Shown here piece after piece: positions 1-8,737 of a stretch of DNA of 64,000 bases (the first letter of the stretch is position 1; each line of letters opens with the position of its first letter). Origin of the DNA: JARRRD01 sp037381085 (GTDB lineage Bacteria > Nitrospirota > Thermodesulfovibrionia > Thermodesulfovibrionales > UBA6898); NCBI GenBank assembly GCA_037381085.1, contig JARRRD010000008.1, positions 1-64,000 of the forward strand, written 5' to 3'. The translations under genes were made by a program, and so were the position numbers. The notes under the pieces are model-generated. The model searched no databases. It saw only the letters and a program-made list of their open reading frames with translations, and was not told the origin of the DNA.

Positions 1-21
1 TATTGTGTTATGATGGGACAC
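1..21 (-). CDS. possible start of the gene after norC (seven codons, runs off the edge)
   Basis: On the minus strand a GTG at 21 opens a frame reading VSHHNTI to the window edge. It sits 8 bases after a perfect AGGAGG (complement of 30-35). In nor operons norB follows norC, so this may be its start, but seven residues cannot identify it. Confidence 0.35.
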
Positions 22-320
22 GGCTGAATCCTCCTTTCATTGTTGGGTTCCCAGCGATATTGTATACCGCTCCAACAAAAAGGTACTTCAGCCGTTATAT
101 TTTTTACCGGACACCAGTGACCTATGCCAAGAATTGTATGGCAGTCGTTGCAATTGTGTTTTTGCCATATCCACTTCCCGGCAGCTACCTGAGCATCAAG
201 TTTGTTCTGGTTGGTTCTCTCAGGTATCTGTGAGATGGAGTTATATGTGAGGGCAAGAAGGATGATTGTTGAAAATGCGGTTCCCCAAATGAATACCGCC
301 TTCGCCTGGGCCTTGGTCAT
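1..320 (-). CDS. norC: NorC-like nitric oxide reductase cytochrome c subunit, partial and probably disrupted
   Basis: The frame opens at ATG 320 behind a strong Shine-Dalgarno (complement of 327-333) and stays open to the left edge. The first ~65 residues read as NorC: an N-terminal membrane anchor (about residues 8-26), the PERTN motif typical of NorC, then the heme c motif CNDCH followed by TILGIG. NorC carries electrons to the NorB catalytic subunit of NO reductase. After GIG, where NorC normally continues with an AYYAPDL-type stretch, the reading becomes unlike the family (HWCPVKN...). A new Shine-Dalgarno and GTG follow within ~90 bases. I infer a deletion or frameshift, or an assembly join, shortly after the heme motif. 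The family call is firm; the state of the 3' part is not. Confidence 0.7.
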   Translation of the reverse strand, partial: MTKAQAKAVFIWGTAFSTIILLALTYNSISQIPERTNQNKLDAQVAAGKWIWQKHNCNDCHTILGIGHWCPVKNITAEVPFCWSGIQYRWEPNNERRIQPCPIITQ

Positions 321-350
321 TATCGTCCTCCTTATCTCTTCGTTGCGCAT

Positions 351-395
351 ATTATAAGCCCGGGACGTTATTTCTTCTTATGATCTATATCATAA
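351..395 (-). promoter_or_regulatory. norC promoter with FNR/DNR-type activator site
   Basis: The sequence TTATGATCTATATCATAA (378-395) is a perfect 7-bp inverted repeat around a 4-base spacer and contains TGAT-N4-ATCA, the core of FNR/DNR-type sites. On the minus strand a TATAAT -10 box lies at 356-351, which predicts a start near 344. The site centre (386.5) then falls about 42 bases upstream, the position of a class II FNR/CRP activator. The arrangement suggests oxygen- or NO-responsive control of norC. It is not tested. Confidence 0.65.
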
Positions 396-620
396 AAAAC
401 TATAATTCGCGTGCCTGGCCTGGACGTGGCACAGCTTGAAGCACTCCTTAAAATACTTAAAGTGCTTGGCGGAGAACCTCCCGTCGAGATGTCTACCAGC
501 GCAGATTCTTGTGTCACACTTGAGTGAGGACCCGATGGCTGGCCGCGAAGGCAAAGCGGATTGCGATGTAACGTCGCATAATGTACACTGGTCCAGGGCA
601 GCATACCGGGGGGCTGAAAA

Positions 621-1160
621 GTGTCTGAATATACAGGACAAAAGAAAGACATAGTATTGATCGGAGACTCTCTTACCGAGTTTTTCGATTGGCAGGGAAG
701 GTTCCCCGGTCACCGCGTTCTGAATCTCGGGATTGCGGGCGAGCCGGTGGAAGGTCTCCTTGGCCGTATGTCCGATATACGCACCGCTATAGTGCGGGCC
801 GACCTCATATTCGTGATGACCGGGATCAACAATATCGCGATGGGAGATTACGACATAATTCCCGGATACGAGAAGCTTCTGAACACTCTCGTTTCCGGTT
901 TTGCCGGTGCAGAGATCGTTATGCAGAGCGTTCTGCCGGTACGCCTGTCCTGGCTGGACAACGCAGAGATAGAGAAGATCAACTCAAATCTTGAGAAGAT
1001 CGCCCGAAGGATGAAGGTCCGTTACTTTGACATATACAGTCTCTTTGTCGATGCAGGGGGCATCCCCGTCCGGGGATACCTGTCCGAAGACGGGGTGCAC
1101 CTTAGCGACCGGGGTTATGAAGTCTGGTCCGGAGCTATCGAAAAGGAATTTCTCTTATAG
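621..1160 (+). CDS. SGNH/GDSL-type hydrolase
   Basis: A 179-residue protein of the SGNH hydrolase superfamily (esterases, lipases, acetylhydrolases). The nucleophile block GDSLTE is at residues 15-20 (Ser17). A glycine/asparagine block NLGIAGE follows at 35-41, then the TGINN block near 67-71 that supplies the oxyanion Asn. The C-terminal DGVHLS block near 157-162 provides the catalytic Asp and His. All four superfamily blocks are therefore present. No signal peptide is evident, so it is probably cytoplasmic. The start is GTG, preceded by a G-rich tract. The substrate cannot be read from the sequence. It stands alone between the norC promoter region and the DUF255 gene. Confidence 0.82.
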   Translation: MSEYTGQKKDIVLIGDSLTEFFDWQGRFPGHRVLNLGIAGEPVEGLLGRMSDIRTAIVRADLIFVMTGINNIAMGDYDIIPGYEKLLNTLVSGFAGAEIVMQSVLPVRLSWLDNAEIEKINSNLEKIARRMKVRYFDIYSLFVDAGGIPVRGYLSEDGVHLSDRGYEVWSGAIEKEFLL

Positions 1161-1253
1161 ACAGCAGAAGAATTTTGGAGTGGTCATAAACCATCAATGC
1201 GCCCGAAATCCGGGACAATGTGCACCCTGCTCCATTTGGCGGTAAAATGAAAC

Positions 1254-3068
1254 ATGAGGAAACTGGCAGCAGCCGTTCTTGCCGTCTTTGTCTTCGGCGC
1301 ACAGGCAGCGCCTGCGGCTGATTTCAGGTTCTCGCCCGAGTCGAACAAGGCCAACCTTATCCACTGGCGTCAATGGGGTCAGGCCCCCTTTTCAGAGGCG
1401 AAGAAGCTGCGGAAGCCTGTTCTGCTTGCCCTGAGCGCGGTGTGGTGCCACTGGTGCCATGTCATGGACGAGACGACATACTCCGAGGCCGATGTCATAG
1501 CTTACATCAATGAGAACTTCATCCCCGTGAGGGTCGACGCTGATATGCGGCCGGATATCGACGACCTTTACAACCAGGGCGGGTGGCCGAGCACGCTCGT
1601 GCTTACGCCGGAGGGGAAGATAGTGAGGGCAGGCACGTATATACTGCCTGAGGACATGGTTTCCTGGCTGAAGAAGGGCGTCGCGGAATTCAGGAATAAC
1701 AGGCAGGGCATCGGGGAGAAGGAAGAAGAAAGGCCTGAACGGGCCGGGAAAAAGGCGACAGGGGAGGCCGACCTGAAGATGATGCTCCGCATCTTGCGGT
1801 CGGACTTCGACAGGCAGCACGGCGGGTTCGGGATGCGGCAGAAATTTCCCAACCCCGAGAGGATCGATTTCCTCCTCTCCGGATTCACAAGGAGCGGGGA
1901 CGAAGAGCTAAAGAAGATGATCACCCTGACGCTCGACAGGATGGCGTCTGGAGGTATACACGACGATGTCGCCGGGGGTTTCTTCAGGTACGCAACCCGG
2001 CCCGACTGGTCGTCACCACATTACGAAAAGATGCTCGATCTCAACGCGGGGCTTGCGCGCAACTACGCGTCGGCCTATATGGTTTTCGGCAAGGAGACAT
2101 ACCGGAAGGTCCTCGTCGGGACGATCAGCTATATCATGAATAATCTCTATGACCGGGAAACGGGGGGCTTTTACGGCAGCCAGGACGCCGACGAGGAATA
2201 TTACGCCGCTAAGAAGCGGTCGGGACCTCCGCCCCGTGTCGATACCAACATTTACGCCGGTCCGAACGCCCGGATGATCACCGCCCTCGTGGCGGCCTCA
2301 GGAGCCGCGGGATCAAAGGAGTATCTCGAACAGGCGGAGAAGACGGCCGGCTTCATGCTCCGGCATCTCTACTCCAAGAAGGAAGGGGTCTATCGCTATT
2401 ATCGCGACGGGGACAGGCATCTGCCGGGACTGCTCGCGGACAACGTCCTCTTCGGAGGTGCGCTCATCGATCTTTACAATGTTACCGGGGACGGCAGTTA
2501 CATCGAGACTGCCCGGAACATTGCCCGCCTCCTTGCGGATAAGTTCTTCGACCGCCGGCAGGGGTTGTTCAGGATAAGTATCGCAGCGGCCGTTGTCATG
2601 CCTTCCGAGCCGGGAAGGCGCATGGAGTACAATGCCGCCGCTTCGAACCTCAGTGCGGCCGTATTTCTGCTCAGGATTTACGGGTATCGGGAGGACGCCG
2701 GACTTAAAGGTCTGGCCGCCAGTGCGATTGCACAGGAAAACTACAATTGCGAAACGGTCGGACTTGCCTCCGCGTTTTGCGGTGAGGCCTTCGAATGGCA
2801 GCTCCGGCCGCCCCTCGAAATACTGCTGGTCACCGCCGGGCGACCTGAACCTTTCCTTAAAGCGGTAAACAGTGTCTTTGTCCCGCTCAAGGTGGTCAAG
2901 GTGCTTTCGCTGAAGAAAGATAAGGCCGCCATCGCTCGTCTCGGATATCCCATGGAGGAGTCCCTGTACCTCTGCTCCGGAAAGAGATGCTATGCCGCCG
3001 TCACAAAGCCCGGGGAGGTGGCGGCCCAGATTAGAAGGTATCTGGAGAGTCTGAAACAGAAGAAGTAG
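1254..3068 (+). CDS. DUF255 thioredoxin-fold protein (YyaL/SPATA20 family)
   Basis: A 604-residue protein with an N-terminal signal peptide (hydrophobic residues 5-19, AQAAPA cleavage region). An N-terminal thioredoxin-like DUF255 domain carries the WCHWCHVM motif (Cys65 and Cys68) and the conserved VDADMRPD and GGWPS blocks. The rest resembles the six-hairpin alpha/alpha-barrel of the family, including HYEKML near residue 260 and the QDADE block near 308. Family members are often about 650-700 residues, so this one is slightly short. Its role is uncertain; export of a CxxC protein suggests envelope redox or sugar-related work. No strong ribosome-binding site precedes the ATG. Confidence 0.85.
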   Translation: MRKLAAAVLAVFVFGAQAAPAADFRFSPESNKANLIHWRQWGQAPFSEAKKLRKPVLLALSAVWCHWCHVMDETTYSEADVIAYINENFIPVRVDADMRPDIDDLYNQGGWPSTLVLTPEGKIVRAGTYILPEDMVSWLKKGVAEFRNNRQGIGEKEEERPERAGKKATGEADLKMMLRILRSDFDRQHGGFGMRQKFPNPERIDFLLSGFTRSGDEELKKMITLTLDRMASGGIHDDVAGGFFRYATRPDWSSPHYEKMLDLNAGLARNYASAYMVFGKETYRKVLVGTISYIMNNLYDRETGGFYGSQDADEEYYAAKKRSGPPPRVDTNIYAGPNARMITALVAASGAAGSKEYLEQAEKTAGFMLRHLYSKKEGVYRYYRDGDRHLPGLLADNVLFGGALIDLYNVTGDGSYIETARNIARLLADKFFDRRQGLFRISIAAAVVMPSEPGRRMEYNAAASNLSAAVFLLRIYGYREDAGLKGLAASAIAQENYNCETVGLASAFCGEAFEWQLRPPLEILLVTAGRPEPFLKAVNSVFVPLKVVKVLSLKKDKAAIARLGYPMEESLYLCSGKRCYAAVTKPGEVAAQIRRYLESLKQKK

Positions 3069-3368
3069 GGCTGACGAAAACCGACTTAAGACCAACCCCT
3101 CCGAGCACTCTGAAAGATTGACAGATCCGCAAATCGGAACGTATAGGTTTTGCCGGTGAGGAGGAATTGCAGTCTGAAGCGGACTGCCGACGTACACTGA
3201 CAACGATCATTGCTGTTGCAGCGCGGCTTTAACGGTGTTAGCATGTATTGTATTAACAGGGACAGGTTACCGTCGAACTTTGCGTCTCGGTAAACTGTTA
3301 CTATATTTTCTCGCGGCCTTAAGGAGAGTGGCAAGGGCCGGGAAATACGTGATACAAGAGGTGATTAT
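3069..3368 (+). promoter_or_regulatory. intergenic region with possible gnd promoter
   Basis: I see no gene in these 300 bases. TTGCGT (3280-3285) and TATATT (3302-3307), 16 bases apart, form a moderate sigma-70-like promoter about 55 bases before the next start codon. A good Shine-Dalgarno (AGAGGTGA) precedes the ATG at 3369. Confidence 0.35.
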
Positions 3369-4793
3369 ATGAGTCGGCAATATGAAATCGGGATGGTCGG
3401 GCTCGGTGTAATGGGCCGGAACCTTCTTTTGAACATGGCAGACCACGGATACGCTGTCGCGGGCTACGACAAAGACCTGGCCAAGGTCGGAGCACTGAGA
3501 AAAGAGGCGGAAAACAGGGATATTTACGCGGCCGACAACATGAAGGATTTCGTGGCCAGCCTCCGCCGTCCCAGGGTCATCATGATGCTCGTACCGGCCG
3601 GACGGGCCGTTGATTCAGTGATCGTCACCGTACTTCACCATCTGGAGAAGGGTGACCTGATCATCGACGCGGGGAATTCTCATTTCACCGACACCGATCT
3701 GCGTGCCGCGGAGCTTTCCAGGCAGAATATCCAGTTCCTCGGCGTCGGCGTTTCGGGAGGAGAGTCGGGCGCCCGCCATGGCCCGAGCATGATGCCCGGG
3801 GGGCCGAAGGAGGCATATGAGAGGGTAAGGCCGCTGTTCGAAGCGGTGGCTGCAAGTGTGGGGGGAGAGCCGTGCGTAACCTATCTCGGGCCGGGCTCTG
3901 CAGGCCATTATGTCAAGATGGTCCATAACGGTATAGAATACGGGATAATACAGCTTATCGCCGAGACCTATGACCTCATGAAACGGGGGCTTGGCCTGTC
4001 GAATGACGAACTCCTCGACATCTACGAAAGTTGGATGAAGACTGAACTCAACGGATATCTTGTAGAGATCACCTCCGAGATATTCCGGCGGGTCGACGAG
4101 AAAACCGGCCAGAGACTCATCGACGTTATTCTCGACGAGGCGAAGCAGAAGGGCACCGGTAAATGGACATCCCAGGACGCCATGGAACTTCAGGTGCCCG
4201 TGCCGACTATTGATGCGGCTGTTTCAATGCGGGACATGTCGGCCCTGAAAAGTGAGCGCGAGGCTGCGGGCCAGATGTTCAAGGGTCCCGCCGGTTCATT
4301 CCACGGCGACAAGGACGGCACTATTGACCAGCTCCGGGAAGGGCTTTATTTCTCCGTGGTGCTTACATATGCACAGGGCATGGCCCTTCTCGGAAAGGCA
4401 TCGACGACTTATAACTACGGCCTTGATCTGCAAGACGTGGCACGCATCTGGAGGGGGGGCTGCATCATCCGGGCGCTCCTCCTGGAAGATATCCGTGCAG
4501 CCTTCGGGGCCAAACCCGACCTTCCCAACCTCCTGATGGACCCCCATCTGGGCCAGGAAGTGATGACCCGCCAGGATGCCATCAGGGCGGTGATGACCAC
4601 TGCCGCCGGACTCGGAATACCGCTGCCGGCGATGGCGGCTTCGCTGTCCTATTTCGACAGCTACCGTAGCTCATGGCTGCCTGCCAACCTCGTTCAGGCG
4701 CAGCGCGACTATTTCGGCTCACACACCTATGAGAGGGTGGACGAGAGAGGCGTTTTCCACACGGAATGGAGAGAAAAAAATAAAGAAGAATAA
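3369..4793 (+). CDS. gnd: 6-phosphogluconate dehydrogenase, decarboxylating
   Basis: A 474-residue protein that oxidises and decarboxylates 6-phosphogluconate to ribulose 5-phosphate with NADP+ in the oxidative pentose phosphate pathway. The N-terminal dinucleotide fold has GLGVMGRN at residues 11-18. The signature DAGNSHFTDT near 98-107, the substrate loop GVSGGE..ARHGPS near 127-140 and the catalytic region HYVKMVHNGIEY near 181-192 are all present. Length matches the ~470-residue long form. The C-terminal helical domain includes the QAQRDYFGSHTYER segment. A good ribosome-binding site precedes the ATG. The next gene starts 12 bases later, so they may be cotranscribed. No zwf or pgl is seen nearby. 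Confidence 0.95.
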   Translation: MSRQYEIGMVGLGVMGRNLLLNMADHGYAVAGYDKDLAKVGALRKEAENRDIYAADNMKDFVASLRRPRVIMMLVPAGRAVDSVIVTVLHHLEKGDLIIDAGNSHFTDTDLRAAELSRQNIQFLGVGVSGGESGARHGPSMMPGGPKEAYERVRPLFEAVAASVGGEPCVTYLGPGSAGHYVKMVHNGIEYGIIQLIAETYDLMKRGLGLSNDELLDIYESWMKTELNGYLVEITSEIFRRVDEKTGQRLIDVILDEAKQKGTGKWTSQDAMELQVPVPTIDAAVSMRDMSALKSEREAAGQMFKGPAGSFHGDKDGTIDQLREGLYFSVVLTYAQGMALLGKASTTYNYGLDLQDVARIWRGGCIIRALLLEDIRAAFGAKPDLPNLLMDPHLGQEVMTRQDAIRAVMTTAAGLGIPLPAMAASLSYFDSYRSSWLPANLVQAQRDYFGSHTYERVDERGVFHTEWREKNKEE

Positions 4794-4805
4794 GAGGTCC
4801 TTTTC

Positions 4806-5678
4806 GTGACGCCGGCGGCAGCGCTGGCATATTCTCTTCTTTTCGGCCTGCTCCATGGGATCCTGCCCGATGAGCACACGTGGCCCATTACGTTCAGTTA
4901 TGCCATCGGCGGCGCCGGGGGAAGGGAAGGGATGAAGGCGGGGCTTTACTTCTCGGCGGCGTTTACCGTCCAGCGCATGCTTCTCTCGGAAGTGGCCTGT
5001 CTTGCTCTTGCCCCGTTTCTGCTTTCGCCGACGGTCAACGGCTATGTGAATATGATAGTGGGCCTTACGATGTGCATCGCCGGTGCTGTCGTGCTGAAGA
5101 GGAACTTTTATCCCCACTTCCACCTTTTCGGACATTGTCACGGCGAGGAATGCGATATGGAAAGTTCAAAACATGTGCTGACCACACGCCACGAAGAGCC
5201 TGCCGCCGCCCCGACTGAGCCGCCTGTGCGATGGACCATTGTGCACGGCTTCATCGCCGGCTTCGGCTTCGGCGGATTCTCGCTGTTCATAAACACCGTT
5301 GCGGCCCCGGCAATGAGAAACCCCTGGGTGGGGTTCCTGCCGGGTCTCCTCTTCGGATTGGGGACCATGGTCATGCTGGTAATCATCGGCACCCTCTTCG
5401 GGGCATCGCTTCGGTGGACGCATTCGCTCACCGAAGAGGAAGTGAGGAGGATAGGGTCGCAGACCGGCGGGAGGACCCTTTTCTTCGGGGGTGTCCTTTT
5501 CGGGGTATTCGGCATCTCGATGCTCCTGGGCCTCGACAGGCGGCTGCCCGTTGACGCGGGCTACGTCCTGATAGGTCTCTTCATGGTCCTCATTGCCGTG
5601 CCTGCGTTCATCTATTCATGGAGACAGGTGCTGGCGGCAAGAGAAGGCGCCGGCGGAGGGTGGTCCGTCAGAAGATGA
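4806..5678 (+). CDS. NicO/UreH-like multi-pass membrane protein
   Basis: A 290-residue integral membrane protein with about six hydrophobic segments. Helix 1 carries HGILPDEH (residues 17-24), which matches the H-x4-D-H motif of the nickel/cobalt NicO and UreH transporter group. A second motif-like helix, HGFIAGFGFGGFSLF, lies near residue 145. The loop between (about 100-125) is rich in His and acidic residues (HFHLFGHCHGEE), consistent with metal handling. The start is GTG at 4806 with an AGAGG sequence upstream, 12 bases after the gnd stop. Transport of nickel or another metal, or a TauE-like exporter role, is possible. The substrate is inferred only. Confidence 0.65.
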   Translation: MTPAAALAYSLLFGLLHGILPDEHTWPITFSYAIGGAGGREGMKAGLYFSAAFTVQRMLLSEVACLALAPFLLSPTVNGYVNMIVGLTMCIAGAVVLKRNFYPHFHLFGHCHGEECDMESSKHVLTTRHEEPAAAPTEPPVRWTIVHGFIAGFGFGGFSLFINTVAAPAMRNPWVGFLPGLLFGLGTMVMLVIIGTLFGASLRWTHSLTEEEVRRIGSQTGGRTLFFGGVLFGVFGISMLLGLDRRLPVDAGYVLIGLFMVLIAVPAFIYSWRQVLAAREGAGGGWSVRR

Positions 5679-5743
5679 GCTTTGTACAAAATGACAGAAA
5701 AAAATTGTAATAGTTCACTTCAGATGTAAAGATAACAGAGAGG

Positions 5744-5834
5744 GCCACAAAAAGCACAAAAGTCATAAAATAAGCTTCCTGATTTATTGTATTTGCAGTA
5801 ACGATGTTTTTGTGCCCTTTGTGCCTTATGTGGC
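5744..5834. repeat. imperfect inverted repeat of GGCACAAA-type units
   Basis: A left arm around 5744-5762 (GCCACAAAAAGCACAAAAG) is matched on the opposite strand by 5805-5834, which has one extra GGCACAAA-like unit. It lies in the 200-base gap before the ClC gene and could form a hairpin. It resembles a decayed dispersed intergenic repeat. I found no second full copy in the window. Confidence 0.45.
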
Positions 5835-5880
5835 TATCACCCCGTGAACTGATTTTTGCGAATTGTGCGGCGTCAGTTAT

Positions 5881-7680
5881 ATGGAGAAAGAAAAAGATAA
5901 GCGTGAACTTACACAACCCCTGCGGCTCTGCCGCCTGCTCCTCCTGGCCATCATTACGGGGGCACTGGCAGGATTGGGGGCAGCCGTGTTCAGGGCCATG
6001 GTCGGTCTTTCCCACAATCTCCTGTTCCTCGGCCGTCTCTCGGTAAGCTACGACGCCGGACTCCATACGGCAGCCGGACCTTTCGGCTGGCTTATCATAT
6101 TCGTTCCCGTTGCGGGGGCCGCAGTGGTAACATTTCTCGTTAAGAACTTTGCACCGGGGGCGCGGGGAAGCGGCGTTCCCGAGGTCATGGATGCGGTCTA
6201 CTATAACCGCGGAGTCGTTTCCCCGATCACCCCGGCCGTGAAGGCGCTGGCATCGTCATTCTCTCTCGGCAGCGGAGGCTCCATCGGCCGTGAGGGCCCG
6301 ATCATGCAGATAGGCGCCTCGCTGGGTTCTTTCCTCGGCCAGATCTTTCCCGTCGCTGTCTGGGAGCGAAATACGCTGATAGCCGCAGGCGCCGCCGGAG
6401 GGATCGCAGCCACCTTCAGCACGCCCATCGGAGGCCTGCTCTTCGCCGTGGAGCTCCTTCTCTTCGAGGTGAGCGCCCGCACTGTCATCCCCGTCGCCAT
6501 ATCTACGGCGACGGGGGCATATGTGGGAAGCCTCCTTCTCGGGGCCAGTCCTCCCTTTGTGATAACCGGCGTTGAATCCTTTACCTTCCAGGCTATAAGG
6601 CCGACTGTGCTCCTCTGTTTTGCGGGACTGGGCGTGCTGACTGGGGCCCTTTCCGCCCTGTTCATAAAGACCGTCTACGGCTTCGAGGACGTCCTCGACA
6701 AATATACGCCCCAAAATTACTATCTGAGGCATATGGCCTCCATGTTCGTCGTCGGGCTTTCCCTTTATCTGCTCATCAGGTTTACCGGGCATTACTACAT
6801 AGAGGGGGTGGGCTATGCGACGATACGCGACGTGCTTTCCGGTCTGCTTTCTCATCCTTATCTGCTCCTTGCCCTCTTTCTCCTGAAGCTTCTGGCCACC
6901 GCCATGACGCTGGGCTCGGGGGCATCCGGGGGCATCTTCTCGCCGTCTCTTTACATGGGTGCGATGGCGGGCGGACTTTACGGCATGGCCGCCCTTGCTC
7001 TCTTCCCGGCAGCTGCACCGGATGTCTCCGCCTTTGCCGTCGCCGGCATGGCCGGCATGGTGGGAGGTTCGACCGGCGCGGCCATGGCGACGGCGGTGAT
7101 GATCTTCGAGATGACTCTTGACTACAGTGCCATCGTCCCAATCATAGTTACCGTAGCAATCAGTTACGGTGTGAGAAGGCTGTTCACCCCGGAAAGTTTC
7201 TATACCATGAAGCTTGCGAGACGTGGACACGGCGTTCCGGAATCCTTTCAGACGAACATGCTCAGGCTGAGGAAGGCCCGTGAAATCATGGACGTGAGCG
7301 TCAAGACTATCCCCGTTGAAACGACACCTGATGAACTTGGGCGCATCGCTGTCCGGGAGCCACTCATCTCCTATTTCCTCGTCGAGGACGGGGACCACCG
7401 GATTACAGGAGTCATAGAGAAGGTCGCCTCCCCGGTCCTCCTCGAAAAATGCGGAATGGGCATGAGTGCAAACGAACTGGCGAAGAGAGATTTTATCTTT
7501 GTGCCAGAAAATACCTCCGTATCGGAAATCATCTCAATGCTGCACGGCGGAAAGGTCTCTGTCGCACTGGTCACAGCCCCGGGACCGCAGGAGATCTCAG
7601 CTTCAATGGTCAAAGGAGTAATTACAGACAGGCAACTAGGGGCGGCTGCCCTCGAATCTGCCGCCAGTTTTTCCGAGTGA
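5881..7680 (+). CDS. ClC-family chloride channel/antiporter with C-terminal CBS region
   Basis: A 599-residue ClC protein with about 10-12 membrane helices. The family signatures are all visible: GSGVPE near residue 96, GREGP near 136-140 with the gating glutamate, and GSGASGGIFSPSLYMGA near 340. About 150 residues after the last helix resemble a cytoplasmic CBS-type pair (VKTIPVET..., FIFVPENTSVSEIISML). ClC proteins move chloride or other anions, often in exchange for protons. I chose ATG 5881 because the frame upstream offers only a TTG at 5863 with no better ribosome-binding site. Seven bases separate it from the next gene, so it may lead into the efflux operon. Confidence 0.92.
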   Translation: MEKEKDKRELTQPLRLCRLLLLAIITGALAGLGAAVFRAMVGLSHNLLFLGRLSVSYDAGLHTAAGPFGWLIIFVPVAGAAVVTFLVKNFAPGARGSGVPEVMDAVYYNRGVVSPITPAVKALASSFSLGSGGSIGREGPIMQIGASLGSFLGQIFPVAVWERNTLIAAGAAGGIAATFSTPIGGLLFAVELLLFEVSARTVIPVAISTATGAYVGSLLLGASPPFVITGVESFTFQAIRPTVLLCFAGLGVLTGALSALFIKTVYGFEDVLDKYTPQNYYLRHMASMFVVGLSLYLLIRFTGHYYIEGVGYATIRDVLSGLLSHPYLLLALFLLKLLATAMTLGSGASGGIFSPSLYMGAMAGGLYGMAALALFPAAAPDVSAFAVAGMAGMVGGSTGAAMATAVMIFEMTLDYSAIVPIIVTVAISYGVRRLFTPESFYTMKLARRGHGVPESFQTNMLRLRKAREIMDVSVKTIPVETTPDELGRIAVREPLISYFLVEDGDHRITGVIEKVASPVLLEKCGMGMSANELAKRDFIFVPENTSVSEIISMLHGGKVSVALVTAPGPQEISASMVKGVITDRQLGAAALESAASFSE

Positions 7681-7687
7681 AGAGGAA

Positions 7688-8728
7688 ATGAAGAAAAAGG
7701 CAAAAGTCATCGGTGTCCTGATAATCGTTCCGATAGCGGTTGGTGCTGTCTTCCTCGTCCGCTCGCTTCTCCACAAGCCCCCCTCCACCCAACTTGTCCT
7801 TCACGGCAACGTCGACATCCGCCAGGTAGAACTCGCGTTCAATGGAAACGAGCGGGTTGCGGACATACTGGTACAGGAAGGGGACAGGGTAAAGAAAGGT
7901 CACCTTCTGGCCACTCTGGACACGGTCCGGCTCTCGCATGAAGTGGCCCAGGCGGAAGCCCGGGTGAAGGCCCAGTGGGAGGTCCTCGCCGCTCTTCTGG
8001 CAGGGACGAGGCCAGAAGACATCCGGAAGGCGCGGGCGGACGTGGAAGCAGCGGAGGCGGAAGAAAAGAATGCCGGGGCCGTCTTCCGTCGAAAGAGCGT
8101 GCTCGCTGAAAAGGACCTTATCTCGAGGCAGGAAAGGGACGACGCGAAGGCGGCGGCAGACTATGCAAAGGCGCAGCTGAAGGCGGCCAGGGAGTCCCTT
8201 GCCCTTGCCGTTGCGGGACCTCGCAAGGAAGATATAGCAGCGGCCCGTGCGACACTCGGGGCCTATGAGGCCGGGCTGTCTGTCGCGAAGCGGAATCTCG
8301 AATACGCCCATCTGTATGCACCGTCAGACGGGGTAATACAGACGCGCATCCTGGAGCCCGGTGACATGGCTTCACCCCAGACGCCGGTCTTCACACTCGC
8401 CCTCACGAACCCGGTATGGGTAAGGGCCTACATCCCGGAGCCGGACATGGGAAAAATACGGCTGGGCATGTCGGCGGAGGTGACCACGGACAGCTACCCC
8501 GGAAAGCGGTACAAGGCCTGGATAGGGTATATCTCCCCGACCGCTGAGTTTACACCCAAATCCGTCGAAACCCGGGAGGTGCGGACAAGCCTCGTCTACC
8601 AGGTTAGGGTATATGCATGCAACCCCGAAAATGAACTGAGGCTGGGCATGCCGGCCACAGTGATCGTTCCCCTCAATCAACCCGCTAAAGGCGCAACTTC
8701 AGTAGAAGACCGCTGCAAGGGCCGATGA
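7688..8728 (+). CDS. HlyD-family membrane fusion protein of ABC efflux system (YbhG-like)
   Basis: A 346-residue periplasmic adaptor. It has an N-terminal membrane anchor (about residues 7-24), a lipoyl half-motif near 34-75 (GNVDIRQVELAFNGNERV), a long helical hairpin of coiled-coil character (about 80-205, rich in Ala, Glu, Lys), the second lipoyl half (LYAPSDGVIQTRIL near 214) and a beta-barrel domain. It would link the ABC-2 permeases to an outer-membrane channel to export drugs or other small molecules, like E. coli YbhG. It starts 7 bases after the ClC stop behind AGAGGAA. The tail past residue 335 is short and untidy, next to a large repeat. Confidence 0.9.
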   Translation: MKKKAKVIGVLIIVPIAVGAVFLVRSLLHKPPSTQLVLHGNVDIRQVELAFNGNERVADILVQEGDRVKKGHLLATLDTVRLSHEVAQAEARVKAQWEVLAALLAGTRPEDIRKARADVEAAEAEEKNAGAVFRRKSVLAEKDLISRQERDDAKAAADYAKAQLKAARESLALAVAGPRKEDIAAARATLGAYEAGLSVAKRNLEYAHLYAPSDGVIQTRILEPGDMASPQTPVFTLALTNPVWVRAYIPEPDMGKIRLGMSAEVTTDSYPGKRYKAWIGYISPTAEFTPKSVETREVRTSLVYQVRVYACNPENELRLGMPATVIVPLNQPAKGATSVEDRCKGR

Positions 8729-8737
8729 TCCTGATAG

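Noticed and set aside
2313..3203. Long minus-strand frames such as 2313-3203, 41747-42985 and 44726-45958
   Set aside because: They lie fully opposite clear genes, lack ribosome-binding sites and resemble no family; they are shadows of GC-rich coding DNA.
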